DNA of 64,000 bases from JACKAQ01 sp020634975 [NCBI: Calditrichia bacterium] (GCA_020634975.1 JACKAQ010000001.1:1240001-1304000); one strand, 5' to 3'; shown: positions 20,034 to 30,934, numbered from the stretch's first letter. Notes: a model not told the origin generated them from the letters alone. Numbers and translations are program-made.

Positions 20034-20780
20034 TTAACGGCTGAAGAAAACCAGATAGCTGAACTGGATCAGGATATCCGGTGCGCCGTTATCGATGCCA
20101 AGCCCCAGCACGCTTCGGATGTGCCCGTTTCCACCGGTTACATAATCGATCCCGCCGGAAAGCAACCCCACATCGCCCTGCGTTTCCAGATTTAGTTCGC
20201 CGATGATGTTCAGCTGCGGGCTGGTCTGATATATCACGCCGCCGCCAATTCGCAATGAGGCATCGTGACCGCCGGCATCGCGGAAAACCAAACCGGCGTT
20301 TCCAGTTACGGTCAGTCCCGGACTGAACGGATGGCGCAACGCAGCAAACCCGCCGAAATCGAAATTATCGCCGCCAACATTGTCGCTGCCGATGGGCAAA
20401 GTGATAAACCCGCCGGCAGAAATCTGGGTTCTGCCCGAAGCCATGTGCTGTTTGCCGAAAACCGAAACATTATCCAGCCCGGAGCGGCCGTCGCCGTTTT
20501 CAGGGTTGATGCTGAGAAATCCCCAGCCGAGCCCCAATTCAAAATTATCCGATAGCGGAATGCCGCCCTGCACACCAAGATTGACGCTGCTGAAAAAATC
20601 GTAATCACTGAAATTGAAAAACCCTTCGCCATATGTAACGTCGGTTAACGCGGCGTCTTCGAAAAATGTCTGAAATAGCCGCACATCATCGTTGGTTGTG
20701 TATCTTACTGTATATTGTGCAAAAATCGGTTGAACACTGAATACGAATGCTAAAATCAGTCCGATTCGGTAAAGTTTCAT
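20034..20780 (-). CDS. outer-membrane beta-barrel protein
   Basis: 248 residues with a clear signal peptide (ends PIFAQ) and a good ribosome site (CAGGAGAAACGCA). The mature part alternates hydrophobic and polar residues with many glycines and aromatic girdle residues (FELGLGWGFLSI, FGGFAALRHPFSPGLTVTGNAGLVF), and ends in an aromatic-rich strand QFSYLVFFSR. This is typical of an 8- to 12-strand outer-membrane barrel. No family-specific motif was recognised. It stands 99 bp upstream of the DsbD-like gene on the same strand. Confidence 0.75.
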   Translation of the reverse strand: MKLYRIGLILAFVFSVQPIFAQYTVRYTTNDDVRLFQTFFEDAALTDVTYGEGFFNFSDYDFFSSVNLGVQGGIPLSDNFELGLGWGFLSINPENGDGRSGLDNVSVFGKQHMASGRTQISAGGFITLPIGSDNVGGDNFDFGGFAALRHPFSPGLTVTGNAGLVFRDAGGHDASLRIGGGVIYQTSPQLNIIGELNLETQGDVGLLSGGIDYVTGGNGHIRSVLGLGIDNGAPDILIQFSYLVFFSR

Positions 20781-20860
20781 TGCGTTTCTCCTGTGGAAAA
20801 GTGTTGTATTGGTCTCACCAAAACAAATTATTTTTTTCTAATATTTTGTATTTATTCTAT

Positions 20861-21310
20861 TTATCGTTTGAAAAAAATATAATCTGTGACGGCAGGAACC
20901 TCGCCGGATTGACGCAATTGTAGCGCAATTTGCGAACGGTGATAGGTTCCGTGATTGATCACATGTGCCAAAATATCGGTCGGTGTATTCGTGAACGGCT
21001 CGCCTTTCGAGTTGCGATATGTGATCAATTTGAACAGATCAGCAACTGATATATCAGCCAGATATTTAACCCAGATGTCATGCTGCTGCCGGAGTTGCAT
21101 ATCGCATTCCGATAGCGAAAACTGCGGGAAAACCGGTGTTTCCGGGTGCTTTCCAATCAATCGGCTAAACCAGATTTCCTCCGCAGCAAAAATGTGCGAC
21201 AACAGCAACAGGGATGATTCCGGTGCACTGGTGGCGCTTTTCAACGATTCAATCGTCCGGTTATTTGCCCAAAAATTGTATTCAAACATCTTTTTGAAAT
21301 AATCGATCAT
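20861..21310 (-). CDS. DinB-family protein
   Basis: 149 residues from ATG 21310 (MIDYFKKMFEYNFWANN, the standard DinB opening); a longer frame to 21421 has no family similarity before this point. Three histidines of the DinB metal site are in place: LLSHIFAAEEIWF and HVINHGTYHRSQI. Members of this four-helix fold are often bacillithiol- or thiol-dependent transferases or damage-induced proteins; the specific activity is unknown. It is divergent from pgpA. Confidence 0.85.
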   Translation of the reverse strand: MIDYFKKMFEYNFWANNRTIESLKSATSAPESSLLLLSHIFAAEEIWFSRLIGKHPETPVFPQFSLSECDMQLRQQHDIWVKYLADISVADLFKLITYRNSKGEPFTNTPTDILAHVINHGTYHRSQIALQLRQSGEVPAVTDYIFFKR

Positions 21311-21519
21311 TATCTGCTTCGTGATATTTATGTCCGAATTTACCTGCGCACTAAACTGTGGCCGGCAGAAGCTGCAATTATCAAGCGTCCCTAAATTAAA
21401 ACGTCCTGCAGCACATAACAACCGCTTTTGCGAAAGTTTAGCCGCTGCGGAATTTGCAAATAGGCTTTGAACTTGCCAAATTCAACTGTAAGTTTTCACC
21501 GAAGAAAAACAGGATTTGC

Positions 21520-21972
21520 ATGCGAACGATACATTATATAATTGCAACCGGATTTGGCTGCGGCTATTCGCCAACAGCGCCGGGAACCGCGGGCACTATT
21601 TTGGCGCTGTTGATCGGCTACTTTTTGATTGATGGGAATTTACCGTGGCTGATTGCCGCGACGTTGTTGTTTACCATTATTGGCACCATTTCGGCAGATT
21701 TTGTGGAAAAAAATTCCGGCAATCACGATCCATCCATCGTGGTTGTGGATGAAATTGCAGGTATGCTGCTCGGCTTGTGGGCTGTTCCGGTTGAACCGAT
21801 TCCCTACCTCGTCGCGTTCGGTTTTTTCCGCCTGTTTGATGTTACAAAACTGTTTCCGATTGATAATCTCCAACGCCTCCCCGGTGGTTGGGGCATCATG
21901 TTTGACGATATCGGCGCCGGTATTTACACGCTGGCAGCCATGCATTTGCTGTTGTATTTCGGCGTTCTCTAA
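21520..21972 (+). CDS. pgpA: phosphatidylglycerophosphatase A
   Basis: 150 residues from ATG 21520; an in-frame extension to 21454 does not fit the family. PgpA signatures are seen: ATGFGCGYSPTAPGTAGT at the N-terminus, DPSIVVVDEIAGMLLGLW in the middle (catalytic Asp/Glu) and FRLFDVTKLFPIDNLQRLPGGWGIMFDDIGAGIY at the C-terminus, with membrane helices between. It removes the phosphate from phosphatidylglycerophosphate in the inner membrane. It stands alone; no pgsA nearby. Confidence 0.93.
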   Translation: MRTIHYIIATGFGCGYSPTAPGTAGTILALLIGYFLIDGNLPWLIAATLLFTIIGTISADFVEKNSGNHDPSIVVVDEIAGMLLGLWAVPVEPIPYLVAFGFFRLFDVTKLFPIDNLQRLPGGWGIMFDDIGAGIYTLAAMHLLLYFGVL

Positions 21973-22376
21973 ATCACGCTCCGGATATTTAGAGAACTAT
22001 TATTTTGTTTTCCCATATATTCGCATCCGATCTCAAAAACAGGGTGTGCCTTTCCCGGTATTCGGGATTACCCAACATTCATTTATCACAATAATCCTGC
22101 CCGTTTTTTCGGGGAGGATGACACGTTGTGTTAATTAAGTTTCCTCGGAATTTTGCGCCCGAGCAAAAAAAACCGCATTATTACTCAACTTGGCGCAAAA
22201 ATGATCGAACATAGAAATCTTGAAAAATGCTATCGGAGAGCGTTTCTTCTACATTTTTAATCAGATGTGATTTACGATTGTTGATGCGGAGCCATTTGCT
22301 AATTAACCGCCGTTCTTAACGGAATAATGTATCATAATCTACTATTTCAAAACGAATTTCAAGAGAGGGAAGCCAA
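21973..22376. other. intergenic region without a supported gene
   Basis: About 400 bp between pgpA and the broken T9SS gene. No terminator with a U-tract, RNA or repeat is evident. AGAGAGGGAAG just before 22377 is the ribosome site of the next gene. Confidence 0.5.
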
Positions 22377-25300
22377 ATGAAATTTCGCGCTATCGCATCA
22401 AAACGCCCGGTAATGTGGACGTTTTTTTCGATGATTTTTATGCTACTAACCGGTGTTTTCTTTACCCAACAAACAAAAGCTCCTGCGGGTGAACACCGCG
22501 CAGAATATGCGAAGTGGTTGGAAAATCACCCTTTTAACAACCGTCCGCATTTAACCAAAGCTGACCTCAAAAAAATCCCCAAAAAAGATCGCCCGGATCT
22601 GGCGATGGAACAAAATTTTCTGCAAACTGTTGATCCGGAGCTAAAAATAGTGCCATCCGAAAGGCTGGTTACGGCTTACAACCGGATGCAATCGCTAAAA
22701 AACACGGGTCAGTATTATCCGGGTAGCTCTTGGGCCGAGCGCGGACCGTCGAATGTCGGCGGACGTACCCGAGCAATCATGTTTGACCCGAATGACGGGA
22801 CCGGGAAAAAAGTATTTGCAGCAGGTGTCGCCGGCGGCATTTGGTACACCAACGACATCACAGATGCCGGTGAAGGCTGGACCCAGGTGAACGATTTTCT
22901 GGATAACATGGCCGTTTGCTCGATCGATTACGATCCGAGTAACACTTCGGTGTTTTACGCCGGTACCGGCGAAGGCTATTACAACGTGGACGCTGTTCGC
23001 GGCGCGGGCATTTGGAAAAGCACCAATGGCGGCAGTAGTTGGACACAACTTGCGGCAACCAACAATTACGAATTTGATTATGTCCAGAAAGTGAAAGTCC
23101 ACCCAACAACCGGGCATGTTTACGCGGCAACCAAAAGCAGATACAGTAATGTTGGCGGCATTTATCGCTCCACAGATGGCGGCAGCACATGGGCTGTTGT
23201 TCTGAATAACGATAACGGCGCATCTGCTATCGTGCTGCAGATATCGAAATTGGGGCAGACGGCACAATTTACGCCACAATGGGGCTTATCTTTAGCACTG
23301 ATGGGATTTACAGCTCCTCAACCGGCAACGTCGGGAGTTGGACTAAGCTGAACACTGGCACGAACGGATTTCCCACAACAGGCATCGAACGCATCGAAAT
23401 TGCTACTGCGCCATCGAACGCCAATTATATTTATGCCCTCACCCAAAGCAGTTCAACCGATGGCATTGAAGGTGTTTATCGCTCGACCGACAAAGGTGCC
23501 AACTGGAGCAGCTTAACCCTGCCGAATGATGTCGAGTATGGCACCGAATTCAGCCGCGGACAAGCATGGTATGATCTGGCTCTGGCGGTCGATCCGAACG
23601 ACGAAGATGCTGTTTTCACCGGCGCAATCAACCTGTTCAAAACTACCAACGGTGGCAGCAGTTGGACGCAAATTTCCCACTGGTACGGCGGTTTTTACAT
23701 ATCCTGATGTTCATGCGGATCATCACACGATTGTGTTCAAACCCGGTTCGTCCAGCGAGATTGTTTTCGGCTCCGATGGCGGGGTGGATTACACAGCCAA
23801 CGGCACATCTTCAACGCCCAGTTTTACCAATCGCAACAACAATTACAACGTCACCCAGTTTTATTCCGGTGCGATGCATCCCGGTGACGGCGAGAATTAT
23901 TTTTGGCCGGCGCACAGGATAACGGCACGCAGAAATTCAATAGCGCGGGTATCGACGCGACGGATGAAGTAACCGGTGGCGACGGTGCATTTTGCTTTAT
24001 CGATCAAACGGATCCGACTTATCAGATCACTTCATATGTGTAAATAACAATTATTATCCGTTCTACAAATGGTGGTGCCAGCTTCTCAAATATCACAGCG
24101 GACGACTACACCGGCAGCTTCATCAACCCGGCGGATTATGATGACAATTTGAACATTCTTTATTCCGCCAGAACATCCACTACTTTAAAACGAATTACTG
24201 GCATAACCGGAACAATTTCTGAAAGCACGATTTCTGTTTCGATGGATGATGTTGCTTCGCATATTCGCGTTTCGCCATACACCGGCGGCTCGACAACGCT
24301 GTTTGTCGGCACGAATCGGCAGCGTTTATAAAAGTAACCAACGCAAACGGATCGCCAACAACCACGGATATATTGACGCCGGTAACGCATCTGCCATCCG
24401 GCAGCGTTTCCTGCATCGAGATCGGCGCCAGCGAAAACGAGCTGTTGGTAACCTATTCAAATTTTGGCGTCACATCCGTCTGGGTACACCAGCGACGGCG
24501 GAACAAACTGGACCAGTAAAGAAGGCGATTTGCCGGATATGCCGGTGCGTTGGGCGTTGTTCAATCCCGATAACCGAAACGTTGCGATGCTGGCAACAGA
24601 ATTGGGCGTTTGGGCAACCGCAGATTTGAGCACCGATCCGGTAGAATGGCAGCCTTACAACAACGGGCTGGCGAATGTTCGGGTGGATATGCTGCAAATC
24701 CGTGATTCGGACAAAATGGTGATTGCCGCAACCCACGGTCGCGGGCTGTTCTCTAATGCCGATTTTACAACAGATACATCGCTGCCGGTAGAGCTTGCCG
24801 CATTCACCGCAACACCCGGCAATGCACAGGTTACGCTCAACTGGCAAACCCACAGCGAAGTTAACAATCAGGGATTTGAGATTTATCGCAGCGATGCCGA
24901 AAATGGCGAATACCAAAAAATCGCATCGCACGAAAGCGATCCGGCGCTCGCCGGAAATGGCAATTCCAACGAAAGCCACAGCTACCGATTCACCGATAAA
25001 TGGGTGAGCAACGGCAGCACTTACTGGTATCAGCTTGCGGATGTAAGCTTCAACGGGGAGCGCGATTTCCATCCGGCAATTTCGGCGGTACCGAATGCAT
25101 CGAACACGCCCGTTGTCCAAAGTGCGGCAGGTCCGGCGAGTTACGAATTGCAGCAAAATTATCCGAATCCGTTCAACCCGGAAACAACCGTCAAATTTTC
25201 ACTCGCGGCACAGCACAAATCCGACCAAAATGTGAAAGTGCTGGTGTTCAACGCCCTCGGACAGCAGGTTCGCGAATTGTATAACGGCACCCTGCAACCC

Positions 25301-25426
25301 GGCACCTACGAAATGAAATGGGACGGACGCAACCAGTCCGGCGAGTTGCTCGGCTCCGGCACTTATTTTGCGATGCTGCAAACCGGATTTTTCCGGGAAA
25401 CCCGTAAGATGTTGCTAATCAAATAA
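22377..25426 (+). pseudogene. BNR/Asp-box propeller protein with T9SS sorting domain, broken by frameshifts
   Basis: One long coding region (about 1,015 residues) interrupted several times. It begins with a ribosome site (GAGAGGGAAG), a signal-anchor and repeats typical of BNR/Asp-box propellers (STNGGSSWTQL, STDGGSTWAVV, STDKGANWSSL, TSDGGTNWTSK), and ends in a fibronectin-like part and a YPNPFNPETTVKF sorting domain. Frame changes: near 23233 (one base lost), 23690 (extra T in a T-run), 23905 (T lost in a T-run), an in-frame TAA at 24041, near 24312 (one base lost) and 24487 (one base gained). Several are in homopolymers, so sequencing error is a real alternative to decay. Confidence 0.85.
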
Positions 25427-25453
25427 ATAGTCTTAAATTTTCCGGCTCTCCTA

Positions 25454-25492
25454 AAAGCGGTGATTTTTTTATAAAAATCGCCGCTTTTTTTT
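25454..25492 (+). terminator. terminator after the T9SS gene
   Basis: 12-bp stem GCGGTGATTTTT / AAAAATCGCCGC (one G-U pair), followed by eight T. It sits 30 bp after the stop at 25426. Confidence 0.9.
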
Positions 25493-25595
25493 GCCCGGAT
25501 TTCCATTTGCCAAATTGACCCGAATACGCTATTTTAACCTGCCAACTTTCGACTTTTTGTACACGCTTTCGTTATCAAAAGAAAGGAAATATTTC

Positions 25596-26897
25596 ATGCA
25601 CAAACGCTGGATTTGGGCGTTTCTGATTGGCTTTTTGGTCATCGGGACGGCTCAGGAAAAGCCGCAAGTGTTTCGCGGCGCAACCATTATTCCCATCACC
25701 GGATCGCCGATTGAAAATGGCGTTTTGGTGGTGCAAAACGGTAAAATTACCGCTGTCGGCAGCGCAGCGAGCGTCACTGTTCCCGCGAATGCGGAAATTC
25801 ACAACGCCACCGGAAAAGTGATTATGCCCGGTTTGGTGGACACCCATTCGCACCTCGGAAACGTGGAAGGCGGCGACCGTTCCGCCACGCTGCACCCGGA
25901 TGTCCGGGTGATCGACGCCATCGATATTCACGCCACAGAGCTAAAAAAAGCGCTGGCCGGCGGCATCACCACCGTCAATTTAATGGCCGGCTCCGGCTAT
26001 TTGATGAGCGGGCAAACGGCATATCTCAAATTGCGAGACGGCAACACCATCGAGGAATTACTCTATTGCGAAGATCCGCTGAACGGCATTTGCGGCGGGA
26101 TGAAAATGGCTAACGGCACCAATCCGATGGGCGATCCACCGTTTTCCGGCACCCGTGCGAAATCGGCGGCGCTGGTTCGCCAGTTGTTCATCAAAGCCAA
26201 AGAGTATCAGAAAAAAATTGCTGATGCAAATGGCGACGCATCGAAAATGCCCGCCCGTGATCTGCAAATGGAATCGCTGATCGAAGTGCTGGAAGGCAAG
26301 CGAATTGTGCATCACCACACCCATCGCCATGATGATATTTTGACCATTCTGCGATTGCAAAAAGAATTTGGCTATCGCGTAGTGCTGCACCACGTCAGCG
26401 AGGGCTGGAAAGTGGCAGAAGAAATTGCCGCAGCCAAAGTGCCCTGCTCGATCATTTACATCGATTCGCCCGGCGGCAAGCTGGAAGCTGTGGGGCTGTT
26501 GCCCAAAACCGGCGCAGTGCTGGAAAAAGCGGGCGTGGATGTCGCGTTTCACACCGATGACGGCATCACCGATTCCCGGCTGTTTTTTCGCTCCGCGGCG
26601 TTCGCGGTTCGCTACGGCATGAGTCGCGATAAAGCATTGGAAGGACTGACTTTAGCTGGCGCACGAATGCTCGATTTGCAAGACAGAATCGGCTCGCTGG
26701 AAACCGGGAAAGATGCCGATTTCATCGTTCTCACCGGCGATCCGTTCAGCGTTTACACGCGCGTTGAACAAACCTGGGTGGAAGGGCAAAAACGTTTCGA
26801 TTTTGCGAATCCGGAGGACCGGCAATACGCGCAAGGCGGCTTTCAGGTGTTTCGCGAAGCTGCACATGTTCACGGCATCGGCGGAGGTGAAGAATAA
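25596..26897 (+). CDS. secreted amidohydrolase (metal-dependent)
   Basis: 433 residues from ATG 25596, which has GAAAGGAAAT upstream and opens a signal peptide (IWAFLIGFLVIGTAQ). Amidohydrolase features: an N-terminal beta-sandwich (GKITAVGS), the metal motif DTHSH, a His-rich HHHTHRHDD, HHVSEGW, and FHTDDGITDS, then LTLAGARMLDLQDRIGSLETGKDADFIVL. The family hydrolyses amide or ester bonds in small molecules such as imidazolonepropionate or dipeptides; substrate unknown. It overlaps the next amidohydrolase by one base (TAATG at 26895-26899), so the two are coupled and likely form a pair. Confidence 0.9.
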   Translation: MHKRWIWAFLIGFLVIGTAQEKPQVFRGATIIPITGSPIENGVLVVQNGKITAVGSAASVTVPANAEIHNATGKVIMPGLVDTHSHLGNVEGGDRSATLHPDVRVIDAIDIHATELKKALAGGITTVNLMAGSGYLMSGQTAYLKLRDGNTIEELLYCEDPLNGICGGMKMANGTNPMGDPPFSGTRAKSAALVRQLFIKAKEYQKKIADANGDASKMPARDLQMESLIEVLEGKRIVHHHTHRHDDILTILRLQKEFGYRVVLHHVSEGWKVAEEIAAAKVPCSIIYIDSPGGKLEAVGLLPKTGAVLEKAGVDVAFHTDDGITDSRLFFRSAAFAVRYGMSRDKALEGLTLAGARMLDLQDRIGSLETGKDADFIVLTGDPFSVYTRVEQTWVEGQKRFDFANPEDRQYAQGGFQVFREAAHVHGIGGGEE

Positions 26898-28105
26898 TGA
26901 AATTATTAAAACTATTGATTGCTGCGGCAGTTTTGCTGCACGGATTTGCCGCTGCGCAAATTGCGGTAAAAGGCGAAACGGTTTACACGATGAACGGCAC
27001 GCCGATCGCCAACGGCGTTGTGCTGATCAAAAATGGCAAAATTGAAAAAGTCGGTGCGGAAAAAGATGTTAAAATTCCGGCAGACTATCAGGTCTTGAGC
27101 GGTAAAATCGTTACGCCGGGATTGATTGATGCACATTCCGTGGTCGGCTTGGCAGGCATGTACAACCAGCGTCACGATCAGGATCAGTTGGATAAAACCA
27201 ACGCCATCCAGCCGGAACTCCGCGCACTGGATGCATACAACGCCCGCGACGAACTGATTGAGTGGCTTCGCGATTACGGCATCACCACCGTGCACACCGG
27301 ACATGCACCGGGCGCGTTGGTCAGCGGACAATCGATCATCGTGAAAACCACCGGCGAAACGGTTGAGGAATCGCTCATCGATTCCAGCGCGATGCTCACA
27401 ATGACGCTCGGCGCGACGGTCGGGCGCAACTTCAAATCGCCGGGAACCCGCGCCAAAGGCATGGCGATGCTGCGCAGCGATTTTCTGAAAGCGCAAGAAT
27501 ACCGCAAAAAAATGTCCGCAAAAGAAAAAGACAAAGCACCCGCCCGCGACCTGAAAATGGAAGCGCTGGCCGCCGCGCTGGATGGCAAATTGCCGGTGTT
27601 GATCACCGCGCAGAAAGCACCAGAAATTATGAGCGCGCTGCGACTCGCCCGCGAATTCGGGTTGAACCTGGTGCTCGACGGTGCTGCAGAAGCCTATTTG
27701 CTGCTCGATGAAATCAAAGCTGCCGGTGTTCCGGTAATCGTTCACCCAACGATGGCGCGCAACTACGGCGACACCCAAAACGCAGCTTTTGACACAGCTT
27801 TCAAACTAAAATCCGCAGGAATCCCGTTCGCATTCCAGAGCGGGTACGAAAGCTACGTGCCCAAAACACGGGTCGCGCTGTTCGAAGCCGGCGTTGCCGC
27901 AGGTAACGGATTATCGCGAGATGACGCATTGCGTGCGCTGACCATTGATGCCGCAAACATTCTCGGTATCCAGTCGCGGGTCGGTTCTCTGGAAAAGGGA
28001 AAAGACGCCGACGTGGTGATTTTCGACGGCGATCCGCTCGAATATCTCAGCAAGGTTTGCGCCGTCATTATCAACGGGAAAATTATTCACCAAACCTGCC
28101 GATAA
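26897..28105 (+). CDS. amidohydrolase paralogue with degenerate metal site
   Basis: 402 residues with signal peptide (ending GFAAAQ). It follows the same domain plan as its upstream neighbour (GETVYTMNGTPIANGVVLIKNGKIEKVG ... LEKGKDADVVIFDGDPL), with about the same length. The metal-binding positions differ: DAHSVVG replaces DTHSHLG, the His-rich loop is replaced by VLITAQKAPE, and FQSGYES replaces FHTDDGI. It therefore probably lacks catalysis and may be a structural or regulatory subunit of a heteromer with the upstream enzyme. Coupled translation through TAATG supports this. Confidence 0.85.
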   Translation: MKLLKLLIAAAVLLHGFAAAQIAVKGETVYTMNGTPIANGVVLIKNGKIEKVGAEKDVKIPADYQVLSGKIVTPGLIDAHSVVGLAGMYNQRHDQDQLDKTNAIQPELRALDAYNARDELIEWLRDYGITTVHTGHAPGALVSGQSIIVKTTGETVEESLIDSSAMLTMTLGATVGRNFKSPGTRAKGMAMLRSDFLKAQEYRKKMSAKEKDKAPARDLKMEALAAALDGKLPVLITAQKAPEIMSALRLAREFGLNLVLDGAAEAYLLLDEIKAAGVPVIVHPTMARNYGDTQNAAFDTAFKLKSAGIPFAFQSGYESYVPKTRVALFEAGVAAGNGLSRDDALRALTIDAANILGIQSRVGSLEKGKDADVVIFDGDPLEYLSKVCAVIINGKIIHQTCR

Positions 28106-28222
28106 GTGCATTCTGAACGGATCGCGCCAAAGGCATCTTTTCTTGTTTCAGGAACGATCCGTTCGTATATTGCAAACCTTTTGTGGAAGATAAGAATGAA
28201 CATTTACTGAGGAGCTTTAACT

Positions 28223-30934
28223 ATGTCGGAACAAATACTTCAGGAATATAAACAGATGCTCCGCGAAAACGGCGATTTTGATGCCGATGAGACAGCCGAA
28301 TGGCTGGAGGCGCTTGAACAGGTCATCCAGTATCGCGGCGAAGACCGGGCATCGTATCTGCTCAATCAACTGTTGCAGCGCGGATATTCCAAAGGTTTGC
28401 AACTTCCTTTTTTCCCGAACACCCCTTTTATCAATACAATTTCCAAAGAAGATGAACCGCATTTTCCCGGCGATCGTCAGATCGAACGGCGGATCAAAAG
28501 CATTATTCGCTGGAACGCGATGTCCATGGTTACTCGTGCCAACAAAAAATTTGAAGGCATCGGCGGGCATATTTCCACTTACGCATCGGCGGCAACGCTG
28601 TATGAAGTAGGTTTCAACCATTTTTTCCGCGGAAAAGGTCAGGGATTTGACGGCGATTTGATTTACATGCAGGGACACGCTTCGCCGGGTATTTACGCCC
28701 GCGCGTTTGTGGAAGGGCGTTTGGAAGTTCACCATTTGGAAGCTTTCCGCCGGGAACTGGTCGAAAAAGGCGGGTTGTCATCTTATCCGCACCCGTGGCT
28801 GATGCCGAATTTCTGGGAATTCCCGACGGTATCGATGGGATTGGGACCGATTTCCGCAATTTATCACGCCCGTTTTGCCCGCTACATGCACGATCGCGGC
28901 TTGAAAGATACCAGCAAACAGCACATTTGGGCATTTTTGGGTGATGGCGAAACCGACGAACCGGAATCGCTCGGTGCAATCACCCTCGCCGTTCGCGAAA
29001 AGCTCGACAACCTGATTTTTGTGATCAACTGTAACCTGCAGCGGCTGGACGGACCGGTTCGCGGCAACGGACGCATCATTCAGGAATTGGAAACGGTGTT
29101 CCGCGGCGCCGGCTGGAACGTGCTCAAAGTAATTTGGGGCAGCGACTGGGATCCGGTTTTTGAAGCGGATACCAACGGTTTGCTCATCAAACGTTTTGAT
29201 GAAGTTGTCGACGGCAATTTCCAGAAATATATCGTCGAAGACGGCGGCTACATTCGCAAACATTTCTGGGGCAAATATCCGGAGTTGGCAAAGCTGGTCG
29301 AAAATCTGTCCGATCAGCAGATCAAAAAAATGCGCCTCGGCGGACATGATCCCGTCAAAGTTCACGCTGCATACAAAGCTGCAACAGAACACACCGGACG
29401 CCCGACGGTTATTTTGGCACGAACCATCAAAGGCTACGGTCTTGGCGAAGCCGGCGAGGGCAAAAACATTACCCACAACCAGAAAAAACTGAACGAAGAA
29501 GAAATGCGGCACTTCCGCGATCGCTTCGATATTCCCATTCCCGACGATCGGTTGGCGGATGCGCCGTTCTATCGTCCGGACGAAAACAGCAAAGAAATTC
29601 AATATCTGAAAGATCGCCGCAGTTCGTTAAACGGATTTGTGCCGTCGCGGAAAACCCTCAACGATCCACTGACCGTTCCCGATCTCGATTTCTTTAATGA
29701 ATTTTTGGGCGGCAGCGAACGCGAAGTTTCCACAACCATGGCGTTCGTTCGGATGCTTTCACAGGTGATCAAACATCCGAAAATCGGCAAACGCATTGTG
29801 CCGATTATTCCGGACGAAGCCCGCACATTCGGTATGGAATTCCTGTTCCGCCAGGTCGGGATTTACGCCCACAGCGGGCAGTTGTATGAACCGGTGGACG
29901 CGGATACATTCCTGTTTTATCGCGAAGCCAAAAACGGGCAGATTCTCGAAGAAGGCATCACCGAAGCCGGTTCGATGGCATCGTTCACCGCTGCCGGAAC
30001 CGCACACGCCAACTTTGGCGTGGATATGATTCCGTTCTTTATTTTCTACTCGATGTTCGGATTCCAGCGCGTCGGCGACCTGATCTGGGCTTTTGGCGAT
30101 CAGCGCGGTCGTGGATTCCTCATCGGCGGAACCGCCGGACGCACTACATTGAACGGCGAAGGCTTGCAGCACGAAGACGGTCACAGTCATGTACTCGCGA
30201 GCACGGTGCCGAATTGCATTACTTATGATCCGGCATGGGCTTTTGAGATTGCTGTAATCGTGCAGGACGGCTTGCGCCGGATGTATCATGAGCGCGAAGA
30301 TATTTTCTACTATATTACCGTTGGCAACGAAAATTATTCGATGCCTGCGATGCCGGAAAATAGCCAGGAAGGTATTCTCAAAGGCATTTACAAGCTTTCC
30401 GAAAAACCGGCAAAAGAAAAAGGCAAACGCAAGGCACGCCCCAAAGCGCATATTTTTGGCAGCGGCTCCATTTTGCGCGAAGCGTTGCGTGCACAGGAAA
30501 TTCTCGAAGAAAAATATGATGTTTCTGCGGACGTTTGGAGTGCCACCAGCTACAACGAACTGCATCGCGATGCAATGAATGTGGAACGCTGGAACATGCT
30601 GCACCCGGATGAAAAACCGCGCAAAGCATACATCACGGAAATTATGGAGAAAGAAGAAGGCCCGGTTGTTGCGGCATCGGATTATCTCAAAACGATGTCA
30701 GACAAATTAGCGCGATACATCGACAATCCGCTACTTTCCCTCGGCACCGATGGCTACGGCCGCAGCGAAACCCGCGAAGCACTCCGCCGCTTTTTTGAAG
30801 TGGATGCCGAGTGTATCACTATCGCAGTGCTGTATCAGCTTGCCAAACAGGGCGAAGTTGACAAAAAAGTGATCACCAAAGCCATCGCCGATCTGGGTGT
30901 CGATCCGGAGAAACTCAACCCGATGCTTTCATAA
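28223..30934 (+). CDS. aceE: pyruvate dehydrogenase E1 component, homodimeric type
   Basis: 903 residues, the usual AceE length. The thiamine-diphosphate motif GDGETDEPESLGAI ... LIFVINCNLQRLDGPVRGNG is clear, with other AceE blocks such as GHISTYASAATLYEVGFNHFF, MQGHASPGIYARAF, GGTAGRTTLNGEGLQHEDGHSH and the C-terminal GTDGYGRSETREALRRFFEVD. It decarboxylates pyruvate and passes acetyl groups to E2. Start ATG 28223 has GAGGAGCTTTAACT. It is monocistronic; no aceF or lpd follows, so the other subunits must be elsewhere. Confidence 0.97.
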   Translation: MSEQILQEYKQMLRENGDFDADETAEWLEALEQVIQYRGEDRASYLLNQLLQRGYSKGLQLPFFPNTPFINTISKEDEPHFPGDRQIERRIKSIIRWNAMSMVTRANKKFEGIGGHISTYASAATLYEVGFNHFFRGKGQGFDGDLIYMQGHASPGIYARAFVEGRLEVHHLEAFRRELVEKGGLSSYPHPWLMPNFWEFPTVSMGLGPISAIYHARFARYMHDRGLKDTSKQHIWAFLGDGETDEPESLGAITLAVREKLDNLIFVINCNLQRLDGPVRGNGRIIQELETVFRGAGWNVLKVIWGSDWDPVFEADTNGLLIKRFDEVVDGNFQKYIVEDGGYIRKHFWGKYPELAKLVENLSDQQIKKMRLGGHDPVKVHAAYKAATEHTGRPTVILARTIKGYGLGEAGEGKNITHNQKKLNEEEMRHFRDRFDIPIPDDRLADAPFYRPDENSKEIQYLKDRRSSLNGFVPSRKTLNDPLTVPDLDFFNEFLGGSEREVSTTMAFVRMLSQVIKHPKIGKRIVPIIPDEARTFGMEFLFRQVGIYAHSGQLYEPVDADTFLFYREAKNGQILEEGITEAGSMASFTAAGTAHANFGVDMIPFFIFYSMFGFQRVGDLIWAFGDQRGRGFLIGGTAGRTTLNGEGLQHEDGHSHVLASTVPNCITYDPAWAFEIAVIVQDGLRRMYHEREDIFYYITVGNENYSMPAMPENSQEGILKGIYKLSEKPAKEKGKRKARPKAHIFGSGSILREALRAQEILEEKYDVSADVWSATSYNELHRDAMNVERWNMLHPDEKPRKAYITEIMEKEEGPVVAASDYLKTMSDKLARYIDNPLLSLGTDGYGRSETREALRRFFEVDAECITIAVLYQLAKQGEVDKKVITKAIADLGVDPEKLNPMLS

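Noticed and set aside
26912-27778. 288-residue minus-strand open frame
   Set aside because: Antisense to the second amidohydrolase; no ribosome site or recognisable motif.
28778-30604. Two long minus-strand open frames opposite aceE
   Set aside because: Shadows of a highly conserved gene with biased third positions.
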